Below, piece after piece: positions 19,601 to 27,135 of a stretch of 64,000 nucleotides of DNA. The stretch comes from an uncultured Planctomycetaceae bacterium (GTDB lineage Bacteria; Planctomycetota; Planctomycetia; Planctomycetales; Planctomycetaceae): the NCBI GenBank assembly GCA_943787265.1, contig CALSLT010000037.1, forward strand, positions 106,364 to 170,363, in the 5' to 3' direction. The notes beneath the pieces are model-generated. The model worked only from the letters and a program-made list of their open reading frames with translations, was not told where the DNA came from and made no database searches. Made by a program: the position numbers and the translations under genes. Position 1 is the stretch's first letter, and each line of letters begins with the position of its first letter.

Positions 19601-19769
19601 CCGCCTGGAGCCAGCGTTCGGCTTTGTAAAGCCCTCGCGCAAAGTTGTAGGCATCCAGGCCGGCATCGGCGTGAGCGGGACTTGTCTGCAGCAGCGTCGC
19701 CGCGGCCAGGCCAATGAGAACAGCGAAAGAAATCAGATTGGACGGTTTTGATGAGTTCCGTCTGAGCAT
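16665..19769 (-). CDS. Large tetratricopeptide-repeat protein (YbgF/BamD-like repeats)
   Basis: The 1034-residue exported protein has a signal peptide (residues 1-34, ending AHADA). Nearly the whole length is helical repeats of about 34-37 residues, for example AEEAFRKFQADFPKHEQIPFGKLYLG and AEADALFRRITNEHPDSSIADNAQFSL. They resemble the TPR repeats of the Tol-Pal-associated CpoB/YbgF and of BamD. With the ExbB/TolQ-like gene downstream on the same strand, a periplasmic scaffold for a Tol- or Ton-like energised complex is plausible inference. No enzymatic domain is seen. Confidence 0.85.
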   Translation of the reverse strand: MLRRNSSKPSNLISFAVLIGLAAATLLQTSPAHADAGLDAYNFARGLYKAERWLQAEEAFRKFQADFPKHEQIPFGKLYLGLSQIQLEKHSTGRDTLDAFIKDYPKNTDVAHARYRVAECSYYLDELARAEKDFTSCLKDFPKDPFREFALFYLGDTQRRLGKSKEAVASLQSSISLFPQGRMAAEARFGLAQATEAAGDSARALLLYREAAKRTQEDRGDAAQLAIANLLFGQRKFQEAVNEYDAVGIRFPKSRLRSVATLNAGFALYQNNDFSNALAKFDEAEANPEQTVKAGYWKGLTLKALRDYSGAAEVLIDVEKKAGDAAIAESVVYQLADCQFRSGQLAQAEASFLKVTQKWPMGQFADHSLYFATECVLETVRDAEPDVRTARLKEAELLLSKFERDYSTSTIRMSHKLQEGQFLMLRATADDMKRAAEIYDAVLKATQRPQTQAEARYQLARVRQEQGDSKGALEAIAPLAEAVIADPKTGLPESLILHAFLSLEAAQPIVAMKSAESYLQHNAKGPLRDQAWSHVATAAAKTRDWTVADKAVSSLLSDHSESPIVSRTILNVAETAYDAKHWQAAGRFFGTLLPPGPESPFHAAALSGLAWSKLQQMDYAASAKRFQQFLKDHAEHKLAAEAGFMVGDALQRATKIAEAAAAFESAFKTFAPHEQAFLAGLQAARLQARLKQIDEANRVYAAVEAQFSKRPEHDQLLNEWALVLYEAERYAEADALFRRITNEHPDSSIADNAQFSLAESDLVNGKLQLARTSFAALAADEAADAIVREDSLFRIIGIDADAEKWTDVVASADKFAKQFPESDYAPDVQFYHGNGQLNLGKFPEAETTLSTLVDGVAEPSIGQSDWVGHLWALLAECQVRQKKYAAVMATAEKARAWKADSPTHYMLDEVVGRAWKSQAKFTEATAAFKRVIESEAGSRTETAAKAQLMIAEILFLQKKYPEARDGYLTVHFLYKFPEWQAPALFQAGQCEELIGTTESLAGARKWYETLQAEFSDSDFAKRAADRLNKLGGSS

Positions 19770-20069
19770 GTTTCACTCCTGCGGCTTCGAACGGCGAGTT
19801 GAAAACTGTTCGCCTGTGATGTTTCGAAGCAGAATCAGCATCCATGTAACTTGCCCGGCAATTCCTGGTGGATCGCTTGAGGCAACTGGCGGAATGGTAC
19901 CGGTCGCGGATCCTCAACGTAAAGGGGCGACCAGATGAATTGAGAATGGCTGAGTAAGGAGTTACCAGCCGGTTCTGCTCACCGAATTACGCAGCAAGGA
20001 TGCAATCTGCCTGCGTAATTCGTTATGTTTTCGAGACTTTGCAGAAGGATTACCAGCGAGGCCATTGCC
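19770..20069. promoter_or_regulatory. Divergent intergenic region with a 12-bp hairpin
   Basis: This 300-bp gap separates the start of the TPR gene (minus) from the start of the secreted propeller gene (plus), so it must hold both promoters. It contains a perfect 12-bp inverted repeat, CGAATTACGCAG at 19983-19994 and CTGCGTAATTCG at 20011-20022, with a 16-nt loop, 48 bp before the propeller start codon. It may be an operator or a 5' UTR hairpin. No convincing -35/-10 pair was identified. Confidence 0.5.
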
Positions 20070-21050
20070 ATGAATTATGCACTCAGACTCTCCATCTCAT
20101 TTCTTACAGTCGTCGTGTCTGTCGGATTCTCGGCCGCAGCGGAACCGAAGTATTCGGCAGTGAAGGGCTGGCTGAAGCCGGCACCCGACATGCAAACAAT
20201 CGGGCAGGCACATGGTGACGTCGCCGTTGCTTCGAACGGAGACGTCTACGTCAGCGTTGGCGGGGCGCGAGGTGGCGTTCAGGTTTTTGACAAGACTGGC
20301 AAATACCTGCGAAATGTCCCGAACGCCCCGGCCGATTTTCACGGCTTCATCATTCACAAAGAGAAAGCCGGCGAGTTCATCTACGGAGCAAGACTGTCCG
20401 GTCAGTCAATTTTGAAGATGCAGCTTGATGGGCGGATCGTGTTGAGCATTGCCGGCTCGACCATTCCCCCAGAACTTGTCCGCATGCGGAATGGTAAACC
20501 GAGCCTTCGACTGACGAACGTGGATGTCGCACCGGACGGACGCATCTTTGCTGTCGATGGGTACTCCAGCGACATCATTCACATTTTCGATACGAACGGA
20601 AAATACCTCGACAGCTTCGGTGGTAAGAAGGCGCCGTTCGGGTTTCGAACCTGTCACAAAATCGCGATCGATGGTCGGTTCGATCCTCCCCGAATTCTGT
20701 GTTGCGATCGCGAAAACCGTCGAGTTGTTCATCTCTCGATTGATGGCAAAGTTCTGAACGTCGTCAAAGAAATGAAGCGGCCGGCCGCCGTTGCCGTGCA
20801 TGGCGACCTCGCGGCGATCGCCGAAATCGAAGGTCGAGTCAGCCTGCTCGATAAAGAAGGCAACACTGTTCTGCAGTTGGGAGCCAACGATGTTAAGGCT
20901 CAAACGGCAACCAACAAAGTGAAGCCGGCTGACTGGCGGACGGGAATTCTAACCGCTCCGCACGGACTCGATTTTGACAGTCACGGAAACCTGTTCGTGA
21001 CCGAGTACAACGTCTATGGTCGAGTCGTTCGATACGACCTTGCGAAGTAG
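20070..21050 (+). CDS. Secreted NHL/6-bladed beta-propeller protein
   Basis: The 326-residue protein has a signal peptide (residues 1-22, ending SAAAEPK). NHL-type blades follow, such as DVAPDGRIFAVDGYSSDIIHIFDTNGKYLDSFG and HGLDFDSHGNLFVTEYNVYGRVVRYD. The frame is open to an ATG at 20025, but the ATG at 20070 places the signal peptide correctly at the N-terminus, so I chose it. Peptidylglycine-lyase-type His and Tyr ligands cannot be established by eye, so I call it only an NHL propeller. It is monocistronic: its stop codon lies inside the left arm of a strong hairpin at 21049-21106. Confidence 0.82.
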   Translation: MNYALRLSISFLTVVVSVGFSAAAEPKYSAVKGWLKPAPDMQTIGQAHGDVAVASNGDVYVSVGGARGGVQVFDKTGKYLRNVPNAPADFHGFIIHKEKAGEFIYGARLSGQSILKMQLDGRIVLSIAGSTIPPELVRMRNGKPSLRLTNVDVAPDGRIFAVDGYSSDIIHIFDTNGKYLDSFGGKKAPFGFRTCHKIAIDGRFDPPRILCCDRENRRVVHLSIDGKVLNVVKEMKRPAAVAVHGDLAAIAEIEGRVSLLDKEGNTVLQLGANDVKAQTATNKVKPADWRTGILTAPHGLDFDSHGNLFVTEYNVYGRVVRYDLAK

Positions 21051-21106
21051 TAGGGTGCGTCTTGACGCACGGGTCTGTTTGATGGTGCGTCAAGACGCAC
21101 CCTACT
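21049..21106. terminator. 22-bp perfect hairpin between convergent genes
   Basis: Arms 21049-21070 and 21085-21106 are exact reverse complements (22 bp) with a 14-nt loop. Each arm itself contains the palindrome GTGCGTC..GACGCAC. It lies between the convergent genes ending at 21050 (plus) and 21110 (minus), overlapping the stop codon of the first. It could serve as a terminator for both strands, although no T run follows. A diverged relative occurs at 24546-24613, so it also belongs to a dispersed repeat family. Confidence 0.75.
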
Positions 21107-21109
21107 CAA

Positions 21110-22057
21110 TTACCGAACCTGGAAAGTCGGGCGGAAGACTTCCCGGCGAGGATCACGACTTAGCGGGCGTTGCGACTGAGTAGCCGGAGATTCTGACGGT
21201 AGCAGTCGGTCGCCCGTAGACTGAAACAGCTCGTCGCGAAAAAAGCTTGGTTGCCGAATGAGGACGTCCGGCTGCGATGCTTTGAAGACGCCGACAGACG
21301 ACACGCCGTACGAGATCTCAAGCAGCGTTTCTGCCGCGATATTCAGATCGCGATCTGGCTGTAGGCTCCGGAACGGCAGCTTCACGACGGCACGCCCGTC
21401 GGCGAAGTCGGAGTTTCTCACGGTAAGGCTCCACTGCTCAAGTGGTGTTACCGGTGATTTGCGGTCAAGCGTGCTTCGTCCACCGGTCACTGCTTGCCTG
21501 ATGCCTGTCAGTCTTGCCGTGAGTTCCCCAGGAATGACGGTCGGATGGCCGCTTCCGTCAAGCACGAACAGTTCCAGCAGCAGACCGTCCGGTTCTGCGT
21601 CCTGATCCCAGCTCGCCAGACGAGCTCCCATCTGCACCGATCGAGGCGTCATCTGGTGCGATACGATCGGCTCGCCAGTTTCTTCATTCAACAGCGGAGC
21701 GATTCTCAGCGGCTTCGAAACGCCGTTCTTCGAGGGGGATTCCGGCAGCATGTACTTTGAAAGTTGTTTGCGAAGTCGGGGGACGGAAATCTGACGATCG
21801 CGGACCTTGAACGAAGCAACCTGTTCCCATCGCAAGTGAGCAGTCAGGTGAACGCGTTCAGAAGCAACGACAAGGTCAAGTCGGCTGTCGTCAGTTGTTG
21901 AGGCAATTCGTCCGGAAATCTTGCGCCCGTCGTTGAGCATTGCCGTGACTGGCCGCGGCCGTCGTGCTGACGCATCCCGAGGACGGCTATCTTCAGCCAG
22001 CGCGATCGAACAACGAAGGCACGAAAGAAGAGCGGCAGTGGCCAGAACAAATCGCAT
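21110..22057 (-). CDS. Exported protein of unknown function
   Basis: I do not recognise a family. The 315-residue protein has a signal peptide (residues 1-21, MRFVLATAALLSCLRCSIALAED). The next region (about 35-90) resembles the short beta modules planctomycetes use in NPCBM- or DUF1583-like surface proteins (VTAMLNDGRKISGRIAST). The rest is beta-rich without membrane segments. Upstream methionine codons in the same frame (to 22081) would put eight residues before the signal peptide, so the start at 22057 is preferred. Its 3' end abuts the convergent hairpin at 21049-21106. It lies downstream of the pilin cluster on the same strand, but a 340-bp gap argues against co-transcription. Confidence 0.6.
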   Translation of the reverse strand: MRFVLATAALLSCLRCSIALAEDSRPRDASARRPRPVTAMLNDGRKISGRIASTTDDSRLDLVVASERVHLTAHLRWEQVASFKVRDRQISVPRLRKQLSKYMLPESPSKNGVSKPLRIAPLLNEETGEPIVSHQMTPRSVQMGARLASWDQDAEPDGLLLELFVLDGSGHPTVIPGELTARLTGIRQAVTGGRSTLDRKSPVTPLEQWSLTVRNSDFADGRAVVKLPFRSLQPDRDLNIAAETLLEISYGVSSVGVFKASQPDVLIRQPSFFRDELFQSTGDRLLPSESPATQSQRPLSRDPRREVFRPTFQVR

Positions 22058-22396
22058 GGCATCCCCGTCGGCAGGCAACATTGATAGTCAGCCAGAACGA
22101 ATGGGCAACTACTGAGCCATAATCGGGGAGATTTTCGCCGCCGACGGAAAGCCGCGGGATCACGGGACTTAGCGATGGCTCACGCACGAGCTGAGCAGGG
22201 CAGTGTTGTTTTTTAGCAACATCCGTGATGCCCATTGTCAGCACGGAAAGGGCTCTCGCGGAGTCGCGGGGCGAAGCGACAAATGCCGGCGAAATCAAAC
22301 TCTGCGTCCCCGTGCCTCTGCGCGAGACGTTGGGAAGAACGTCCGGAGTTCGTGTCGGACGACAGAAGGCTCAGAGTAAAAAAGCAGCGCCCAACG
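22058..22396. other. Intergenic region carrying a palindromic repeat
   Basis: This 339-bp region lies between two minus-strand genes. It contains an imperfect inverted repeat, about 22254-22276 (TCTCGCGGAGTCGCGGGGC) paired with 22300-22327 (reverse complement beginning TCTCGCGCAGAGGCACGG), a member of the short-period palindromes also seen at 45867-45942 and 57598-57676. No credible reading frame is seen. It may hold the terminator of the pilin cluster and the promoter of the next gene. Confidence 0.55.
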
Positions 22397-23665
22397 TTAA
22401 GGCAGCACGTCGCGGCGCCAGGTTCCGGGGATGACTTCCATCTCGCTGCCCGAAGCGAATCCTGGTGGCGGGTAGTTGGTGAAGACCGGCTTGTGATTAA
22501 ACGTCGCGGCGGAAATACACGACGACGAGCCGCAGATCGTGCTGCCGTTCACGTGGGTTCTTGAAGATTGCGTGAGAATGGTCAGTTTGACGGATGTGTA
22601 GACGATGCCGTTTATCTCCGACGCGTACTCATCGGTCGTGTCGGAGTCTTCCTCTCCGTCGAACGGTGTTCCCGTCGGATTGAAATTGGTCGAGAGATCT
22701 GACTCTTTGAGATTCGGCTGTGAGTGGCAGATTAGAAAATCGCCTTCAACAAGAAGTGCCGGGAGATTGCTCACGGCAGCGTCCCAGTGAACGGCGTACG
22801 AAGTCAGGCAGCTTGTTCCAGGATTCAGTAGCACCAGCGTCCCAATAATCCGGCTGTTTTTGATTTCGAGATTCTGGCCTCCGCAATCGATCACATAGAT
22901 GCCTGCTGAATTTGTGAGGGCCCACGGGCTTGTCGTCGGGCTGACGATCGTCTTTTCGATCATCCGTTTGCCACTGGAAACGGGCAGGGCGTTGATGTCG
23001 ACCCAGGTGCCGCGAGCTTTGTAGTAGTCGAAAACGCTGCTGCCGGGCATGCGGCGTGCTGCCGCTGCAGAAGTCTGCGTCCCGCTGATGTTTCCCGTAA
23101 TGCTGCCCGCGGCGTAGACGTTGCCGGTAATGCTTGTTCCAACCGCGTTGGCGGCGAGGCTTCCGTTCGAGCTGATTTCGTCGTCCGTTGACCAGTTAAT
23201 CGATCCACCGAGGCTGACACTGCTTGCACAATGAAACGCGGCCTGGGTGCATGAAAGTGGTGTTTCGGTTGGGTAAAGCTGAACGCTTTGCACTGACGTA
23301 GCCGAGCCCTGACGACCGATTCCGTAAATGCGAACGGTGTCTGAATCGTCATCAAGTAACGAGGCGTCGGTGTCGACCAGTTTCCAGGTAAACGTTCCGC
23401 CGTTTATCGAGATCGGAGTGTCGGGATACTCGATGTTGTTCTGGTAGGTCGTTCGCCAGGCGGAATCGTTTTTCAGGACAGCCAGAGCGTGCTCGACGGC
23501 GGAGTGTGCAAGAAAATCGGCGCTGGACGAGTCGGCGGTGCGGGTGGTCGTCCGCAGGTTTAACCGAGCAACGCTGACAGCCGAGAGTCCGACGAGGCCG
23601 ACAAGCGTCGCGGTTATCATGACGGCAACGTAAAGGTAGCCGGCGCGCGAATGAGCATCGAACAT
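22397..23665 (-). CDS. PilX-like pilus assembly / pseudopilin-type protein
   Basis: The 422-residue protein starts AHSRAGYLYVAVMITATLVGLVGLSAVSV: a short basic leader, a Gly before the cleavage point and one long N-terminal helix, as in class III prepilins or PilX minor pilins. The rest is Ser/Thr/Gly-rich and beta-rich. The start is ambiguous. ATG 23665 gives a compact leader. ATG 23836 has a strong GGAGGA Shine-Dalgarno and a TGATG overlap with the upstream pseudopilin stop, but would place 57 extra residues, largely encoded by the palindromic repeat at 23695-23793, before the helix. It is the last gene of the minus-strand pilin cluster. Confidence 0.72.
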   Translation of the reverse strand: MFDAHSRAGYLYVAVMITATLVGLVGLSAVSVARLNLRTTTRTADSSSADFLAHSAVEHALAVLKNDSAWRTTYQNNIEYPDTPISINGGTFTWKLVDTDASLLDDDSDTVRIYGIGRQGSATSVQSVQLYPTETPLSCTQAAFHCASSVSLGGSINWSTDDEISSNGSLAANAVGTSITGNVYAAGSITGNISGTQTSAAAARRMPGSSVFDYYKARGTWVDINALPVSSGKRMIEKTIVSPTTSPWALTNSAGIYVIDCGGQNLEIKNSRIIGTLVLLNPGTSCLTSYAVHWDAAVSNLPALLVEGDFLICHSQPNLKESDLSTNFNPTGTPFDGEEDSDTTDEYASEINGIVYTSVKLTILTQSSRTHVNGSTICGSSSCISAATFNHKPVFTNYPPPGFASGSEMEVIPGTWRRDVLP

Positions 23666-23694
23666 TGAATGCTGAGCTGTCCGTTGAGAACGTC

Positions 23695-23793
23695 GTAGGC
23701 CGGACCGAGGAGCGAAGCGACGCTGTTCCGGCAGGATTGATTTCTCGAAGAATCTGGTGTTGCCGGAGCGGCGCTGCGCTTGATCCGGCCTAC
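23695..23793. repeat. Palindromic repeat, family GTAGGCCGGACCGAGG (copy 1)
   Basis: The outer arms are GTAGGCCGGACCGAGGAGCG at the left and, read inward from the right, GTAGGCCGGATCAAGCGCAG. The inner parts also pair (TTCCGGCA with TTGCCGGA). The second copy, at 57694-57781, is inverted and shares both arms with a different centre. This copy lies in the open frame just before the PilX-like gene start, and short AACATTGAA/CATCGAACAT motifs flank it at 23652-23674 and 23812-23836. Its size and structure suggest a non-autonomous REP- or MITE-like element. Confidence 0.85.
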
Positions 23794-23835
23794 TTTTACT
23801 TGTCTGAGAGTCGGATGTTCGATGTTGAACGTTCA

Positions 23836-24471
23836 TCAGAAGTCCTCCGCAGCATTGGGAAGACTGGCGGTGCTTCGCGTTAATGCACCACTGCCAGTCG
23901 AAAGTTCGATGTCGACTTCCGTGACCCAGGTGCTGTCGACGAGTGGTGCCTGCTGAAGCGATCCCCAACGCGATCGCAGTGCCTGGCGAATAGTTGTATT
24001 TCCGTCAGGATCGGTCACTGTGACGGTGATCAGCTTCAGTCCTTCGTCAGTAGCTGGAATGACGGTTGGATCGGCGATTGATGCCAATTGAACTGTCGAT
24101 GAGCGAGACCAACCCTGAACATTGCTGAGAAACTCACCAGGCTTTGTTTCGAGTTTGGTCGAACTCCACCCGACATAGTCGTCGACGTCGTCCCAATTCA
24201 CTCGGAAGCCCGGTGCTTCACCACTTTCTGTTCCGAAATTGATCGTGCCCTCAGGTTCTTCGTACTCGCTCTGCATGATCTCGGCCAGAAGTTGATCGGC
24301 CAGCGAGATGCCGTCGTACTTGTCGGCGGCGGCTGTCCAGGTCGTGTAAACGCCTCCGACCGACTTGAGCGAGGCAACCATCATCAGTCCGACGATCAGC
24401 GTTGAGATGGCAACTTCAGCGAGGGTCAAGCCAGCTCGACGCTCCGTGTTTCGGACACGCTTTTTTGTCAT
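23836..24471 (-). CDS. Type II secretion/type IV pseudopilin (GspI/PilV-like)
   Basis: The 211-residue protein has a prepilin signal ERRAGLTLAEVAISTLIVGLMM: a positively charged leader, Gly at -1 and Glu at +5, so it should be processed by the PilD peptidase and join the inner-membrane pseudopilus. The frame is open to 24660, but residues upstream of 24471 are encoded by two palindromic repeats and look non-native. ATG 24471 itself lies inside an arm of the repeat at 24467-24527. The upstream pseudopilin gene ends at 24673. The downstream PilX-like gene overlaps the stop codon as TGATG. Assignment to GspI/PilV rather than another minor pilin is uncertain. Confidence 0.78.
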   Translation of the reverse strand: MTKKRVRNTERRAGLTLAEVAISTLIVGLMMVASLKSVGGVYTTWTAAADKYDGISLADQLLAEIMQSEYEEPEGTINFGTESGEAPGFRVNWDDVDDYVGWSSTKLETKPGEFLSNVQGWSRSSTVQLASIADPTVIPATDEGLKLITVTVTDPDGNTTIRQALRSRWGSLQQAPLVDSTWVTEVDIELSTGSGALTRSTASLPNAAEDF

Positions 24472-24527
24472 TCCCGCGGAGGAGGGAATCCAGCAAGAAA
24501 CTGGTTTCCCGCCTCCGCGGGAATGAC
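24467..24527. repeat. Palindromic repeat GTCATTCCCGCGG, supplying a start codon
   Basis: Arms 24467-24493 and 24501-24527 (27 bp each, 25 matching) are separated by a 7-nt loop. The arm begins GTCATTCCCGCGGAGG. The minus-strand ATG of the downstream pseudopilin (24471) lies in the left arm. This resembles the widespread bacterial REP-like sequence with a TCATTCCCGC core. Only one copy is seen in the window. Confidence 0.85.
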
Positions 24528-24545
24528 TTTTGGGAGAGTATTCTT

Positions 24546-24613
24546 CGCAGGGTGCGTCTCGACGCACCACATCCGTGCGCCCCCAACCGAGCGGCGAGTC
24601 AGAACGCACCCGA
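24546..24613. repeat. GGGTGCGTC..GACGCACC repeat, diverged copy
   Basis: GGGTGCGTCTCGACGCACC followed about 45 bp later by GAACGCACCC resembles the arms of the 21049-21106 hairpin. It lies between the PulJ-like gene and the pseudopilin start, upstream of the repeat at 24467-24527. The inner pairing is weaker than in the convergent-gene copy. Confidence 0.6.
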
Positions 24614-24672
24614 CGTGTGTTCGGAGTGGAATGTTTGATGTTCAGTTTGTGGCGTGTCACAACGTGATCTGC

Positions 24673-26493
24673 CTATCGAGAGAATGATCGAAAGAAGCTT
24701 TGGGCTGGCGAAGCTTCAACCGCCACCGGTTCCGGTTGCGAAGCCGTCCAGTCCATTGCCTGCTGGAAGATTTGATAACCGTCTGCCGTCAGATCAGATC
24801 GGCGTGTGCTGTAGTGTGGAACGAGCGTACGACGGCCGGGTGAGTCGGTATCATCAACCCGTTGTGCGCCGGTTTCGACAGTCACCACGACGGGAGCAGC
24901 TGAGCCCTTCCCCTTGCCCGGTATTTCAAGAATGGTCGTCAAACCGTTGGCCATCGTTCCGTTGGGAATGAGTGGTTGAATATTGCTGCTCATAACAGTC
25001 ACTGAGTTACCGTGAATCCCAGCCATGATCGGGTGGTCTTTCTCGACAATGTCGAGTGTCTTAGCGGCACTCTTGGTCATCCCCGACGAGAATCCCAGAG
25101 GCACGATCCAGTCGAGACCTTCCGTCATAATTCCCTGAGAGACGTTCTGGACGGCTGAAAGCAACAGATCTGTGCTAGCTCGAATTGTCAGGTAGATCGC
25201 CGAACTGTTCGCAATTTCGTCGGCCAGCGTTTCAGCATCAGTTGTCTGATTCAGAAGTCGTACTTCCAGCCCTGCCGATTCAAACATGATCTTCCGGTCG
25301 AAATCAAAAACGTGGGGCGAAGTCACGTCATCGACAAAGTAGAGCACTCGCCGACGAGTCGGGCTGTCGTCCAACCCGGCTGCCCACGTGATTGACCGTT
25401 CCATGATTGTCAGTGCAGAATCAGTCAACAGGTCGAACGACGTTGAATCGTCGCCCCAGGGAAGTAGCACTCGCCGTGCTGGAGTGGGGGCGTCTTGCCG
25501 CGTCCGAGCATTGGCTTCCAGAACGGCCAGCGACGCGTGGTACTCGTTCGAGGACGAACGGGCCAGCACTTCAAGGTCCGGCCCGAGTCCCGGCACCAGT
25601 GCCAGCAACGGTTGCGACGACTTGACGATCTGCGTCGAGCCGGGCGACAACGTCGAAGTGATGTAGTGACTTGTGTTTTCAAGATCGATGTCCGTGCTTG
25701 ACGACAGGTCCTTCTCAAGGCTGTAACCAGACTCGTCACGCAAGCTGGATGACTCAAACACGACGCCGACGGTAGCGGAATATAGTTTCTTTGATACATC
25801 GTCGCTCTCGACCGAACCGGGCACGTAGACCGCGGCGGCGTTATCGAGTTGTGACGCCCAGTCAGCATCGGAAGCATCGTTGCTCAGCGTTGACACGGTG
25901 AAACCCCAGGACTCAATGGCGTCAACGCGGTCCTGGTCTTCCTTGTCCAAATCTGCTCTGTCAACGACTCCGCCTTTGCCACCATCTCCCTCTGAAATGA
26001 AAACGATCGACGTATTCTGACCAGTGGCGGGGATGACCGGTGCCGTGACTGTTCGCAGCAAAAAGTCCATGTTGAAAGTCTGCACGTCCGCGACGACCAC
26101 CTGAGCCGTGCCGCCGTTCAATGCGACTGTCAGAGGATCGCCGCCCGTGCCCGACCAGGCGTAACGGAGCAGTTCCGGTTGCCCGTCAGAGTCTCGGTCA
26201 GGCACAGCGAACGTCGCGGCCGTCGCCGTGCGTTCGGTGAAGTAAAGGGCACTTTTCAGATCGATCCCAAGTTGCCGCGTCAGGCCACTGGCTTCGGTTT
26301 TGATGGCTGGCTTCAGGTCAGGACTCCACGCACGATTAGCGACAACGATTGTCGACATCATGCCGCCGAGCAGAACTGTCGCGGCTCCGGTACTGATGAC
26401 CATTTCGAGTAGTGTGTAACCGCGACGGCCGGCTCGCGTTTCTGAGTAGCGACCGGGCTTCGAAATCGAATTTGACGCTACAGCTAATCTCAT
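24673..26493 (-). CDS. Prepilin-type protein (PulJ/PilW-like helix) with two tandem ThuA/GATase-like modules
   Basis: The 606-residue protein has an N-terminal prepilin signal RAGRRGYTLLEMVISTGAATVLLGGMMSTIVV, with Gly before the site and Glu at +5, followed by a normal minor-pilin stretch to about residue 160. It then continues far beyond a typical GspJ (about 200 residues) with two similar units of about 200 residues. Each begins with a hydrophobic strand (SIVFISEGDGG; RRVLYFVDDV) and ends RR-V/T-L-L/V-P followed by LTxxxxxIxxxxxxWTA-type helix. The units resemble Rossmann-like glutamine-amidotransferase/ThuA folds without a visible catalytic triad. The upstream gene overlaps it by four bases (ATGA), so they are translationally coupled. 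Confidence 0.75.
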   Translation of the reverse strand: MRLAVASNSISKPGRYSETRAGRRGYTLLEMVISTGAATVLLGGMMSTIVVANRAWSPDLKPAIKTEASGLTRQLGIDLKSALYFTERTATAATFAVPDRDSDGQPELLRYAWSGTGGDPLTVALNGGTAQVVVADVQTFNMDFLLRTVTAPVIPATGQNTSIVFISEGDGGKGGVVDRADLDKEDQDRVDAIESWGFTVSTLSNDASDADWASQLDNAAAVYVPGSVESDDVSKKLYSATVGVVFESSSLRDESGYSLEKDLSSSTDIDLENTSHYITSTLSPGSTQIVKSSQPLLALVPGLGPDLEVLARSSSNEYHASLAVLEANARTRQDAPTPARRVLLPWGDDSTSFDLLTDSALTIMERSITWAAGLDDSPTRRRVLYFVDDVTSPHVFDFDRKIMFESAGLEVRLLNQTTDAETLADEIANSSAIYLTIRASTDLLLSAVQNVSQGIMTEGLDWIVPLGFSSGMTKSAAKTLDIVEKDHPIMAGIHGNSVTVMSSNIQPLIPNGTMANGLTTILEIPGKGKGSAAPVVVTVETGAQRVDDTDSPGRRTLVPHYSTRRSDLTADGYQIFQQAMDWTASQPEPVAVEASPAQSFFRSFSR

Positions 26494-26981
26494 TGTACGG
26501 TCGCCCTTCCGGTTGCTGCATCGACAACAATCGTCGACGAATCGCTACCCGATGAAAGAATGATCGATCCTGAATTGTTCGGGCGTCCGTACGCGTTGAA
26601 TGTGACCGTTTGAGAAGCGGCAAAATCGACAGAAACGAGATCAACACTCGTTCCGCCGTTGGTCAGCGATACTGCCCACGCGGAGCCGGGATGGTCGGGC
26701 GAATCGACGCCAGCGACGCTGTACGAATCTCCGGACACATCGAACGTGACAGTGACACTCTGGCTGGTCTGAGCAGCGGCTGACGCCGCGTAGTTCAGGT
26801 CGGCGGCGGCTCGTCGGGCGGCGGCTTCTGCTGTGTAGGAAGTCAGCAGCGCCGCAAATTTTGGCGAGGCCGTGGCAGCCACGAGCCCCATGATCAACAC
26901 GGTGATTGTCAGGTCGACGAGTGTGAATCCGCGTCGTGCATCAGATCGAGCGTTCAGATAGAAGCGATGTTTCTGCAGCAT
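26490..26981 (-). CDS. GspH/FimT-like pseudopilin
   Basis: The 163-residue protein has the prepilin signal DARRGFTLVDLTITVLIMGLVAATASPKFA. Position +5 is Asp where Glu is usual, yet the helix and the SPKF ending match GspH/FimT. A small beta domain follows, ending ATGRATVQ. The ATG at 26981 gives a 17-residue leader; the frame also has an upstream ATG at 27050 that would make an unusually long leader. The stop overlaps the next start as ATGA. It is the first gene of the minus-strand pilin cluster. Confidence 0.8.
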   Translation of the reverse strand: MLQKHRFYLNARSDARRGFTLVDLTITVLIMGLVAATASPKFAALLTSYTAEAAARRAAADLNYAASAAAQTSQSVTVTFDVSGDSYSVAGVDSPDHPGSAWAVSLTNGGTSVDLVSVDFAASQTVTFNAYGRPNNSGSIILSSGSDSSTIVVDAATGRATVQ

Positions 26982-27135
26982 CCCAACGCAGCGATGACCG
27001 TCCAGTTGCAAGGGACGAGCAAGGGCAGGATGTGACTGGCATCGCGTCATGTTTGGTCCGTTACGGTGTTCTCAACCGCGCTTCACATTCCGAACCACTG
27101 CAACGCTCGCAATTTCCGTCGCGTGACGTCGCCGG

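Noticed and set aside
19983..20022. Phage attachment site
   Set aside because: The inverted repeat is there, but no tRNA, integrase or direct-repeat partner was seen.
23836..24660. Long N-terminal extension of the pseudopilin up to 24660
   Set aside because: The extra residues are encoded by two palindromic repeats and separate the start from the prepilin signal by more than 60 residues.
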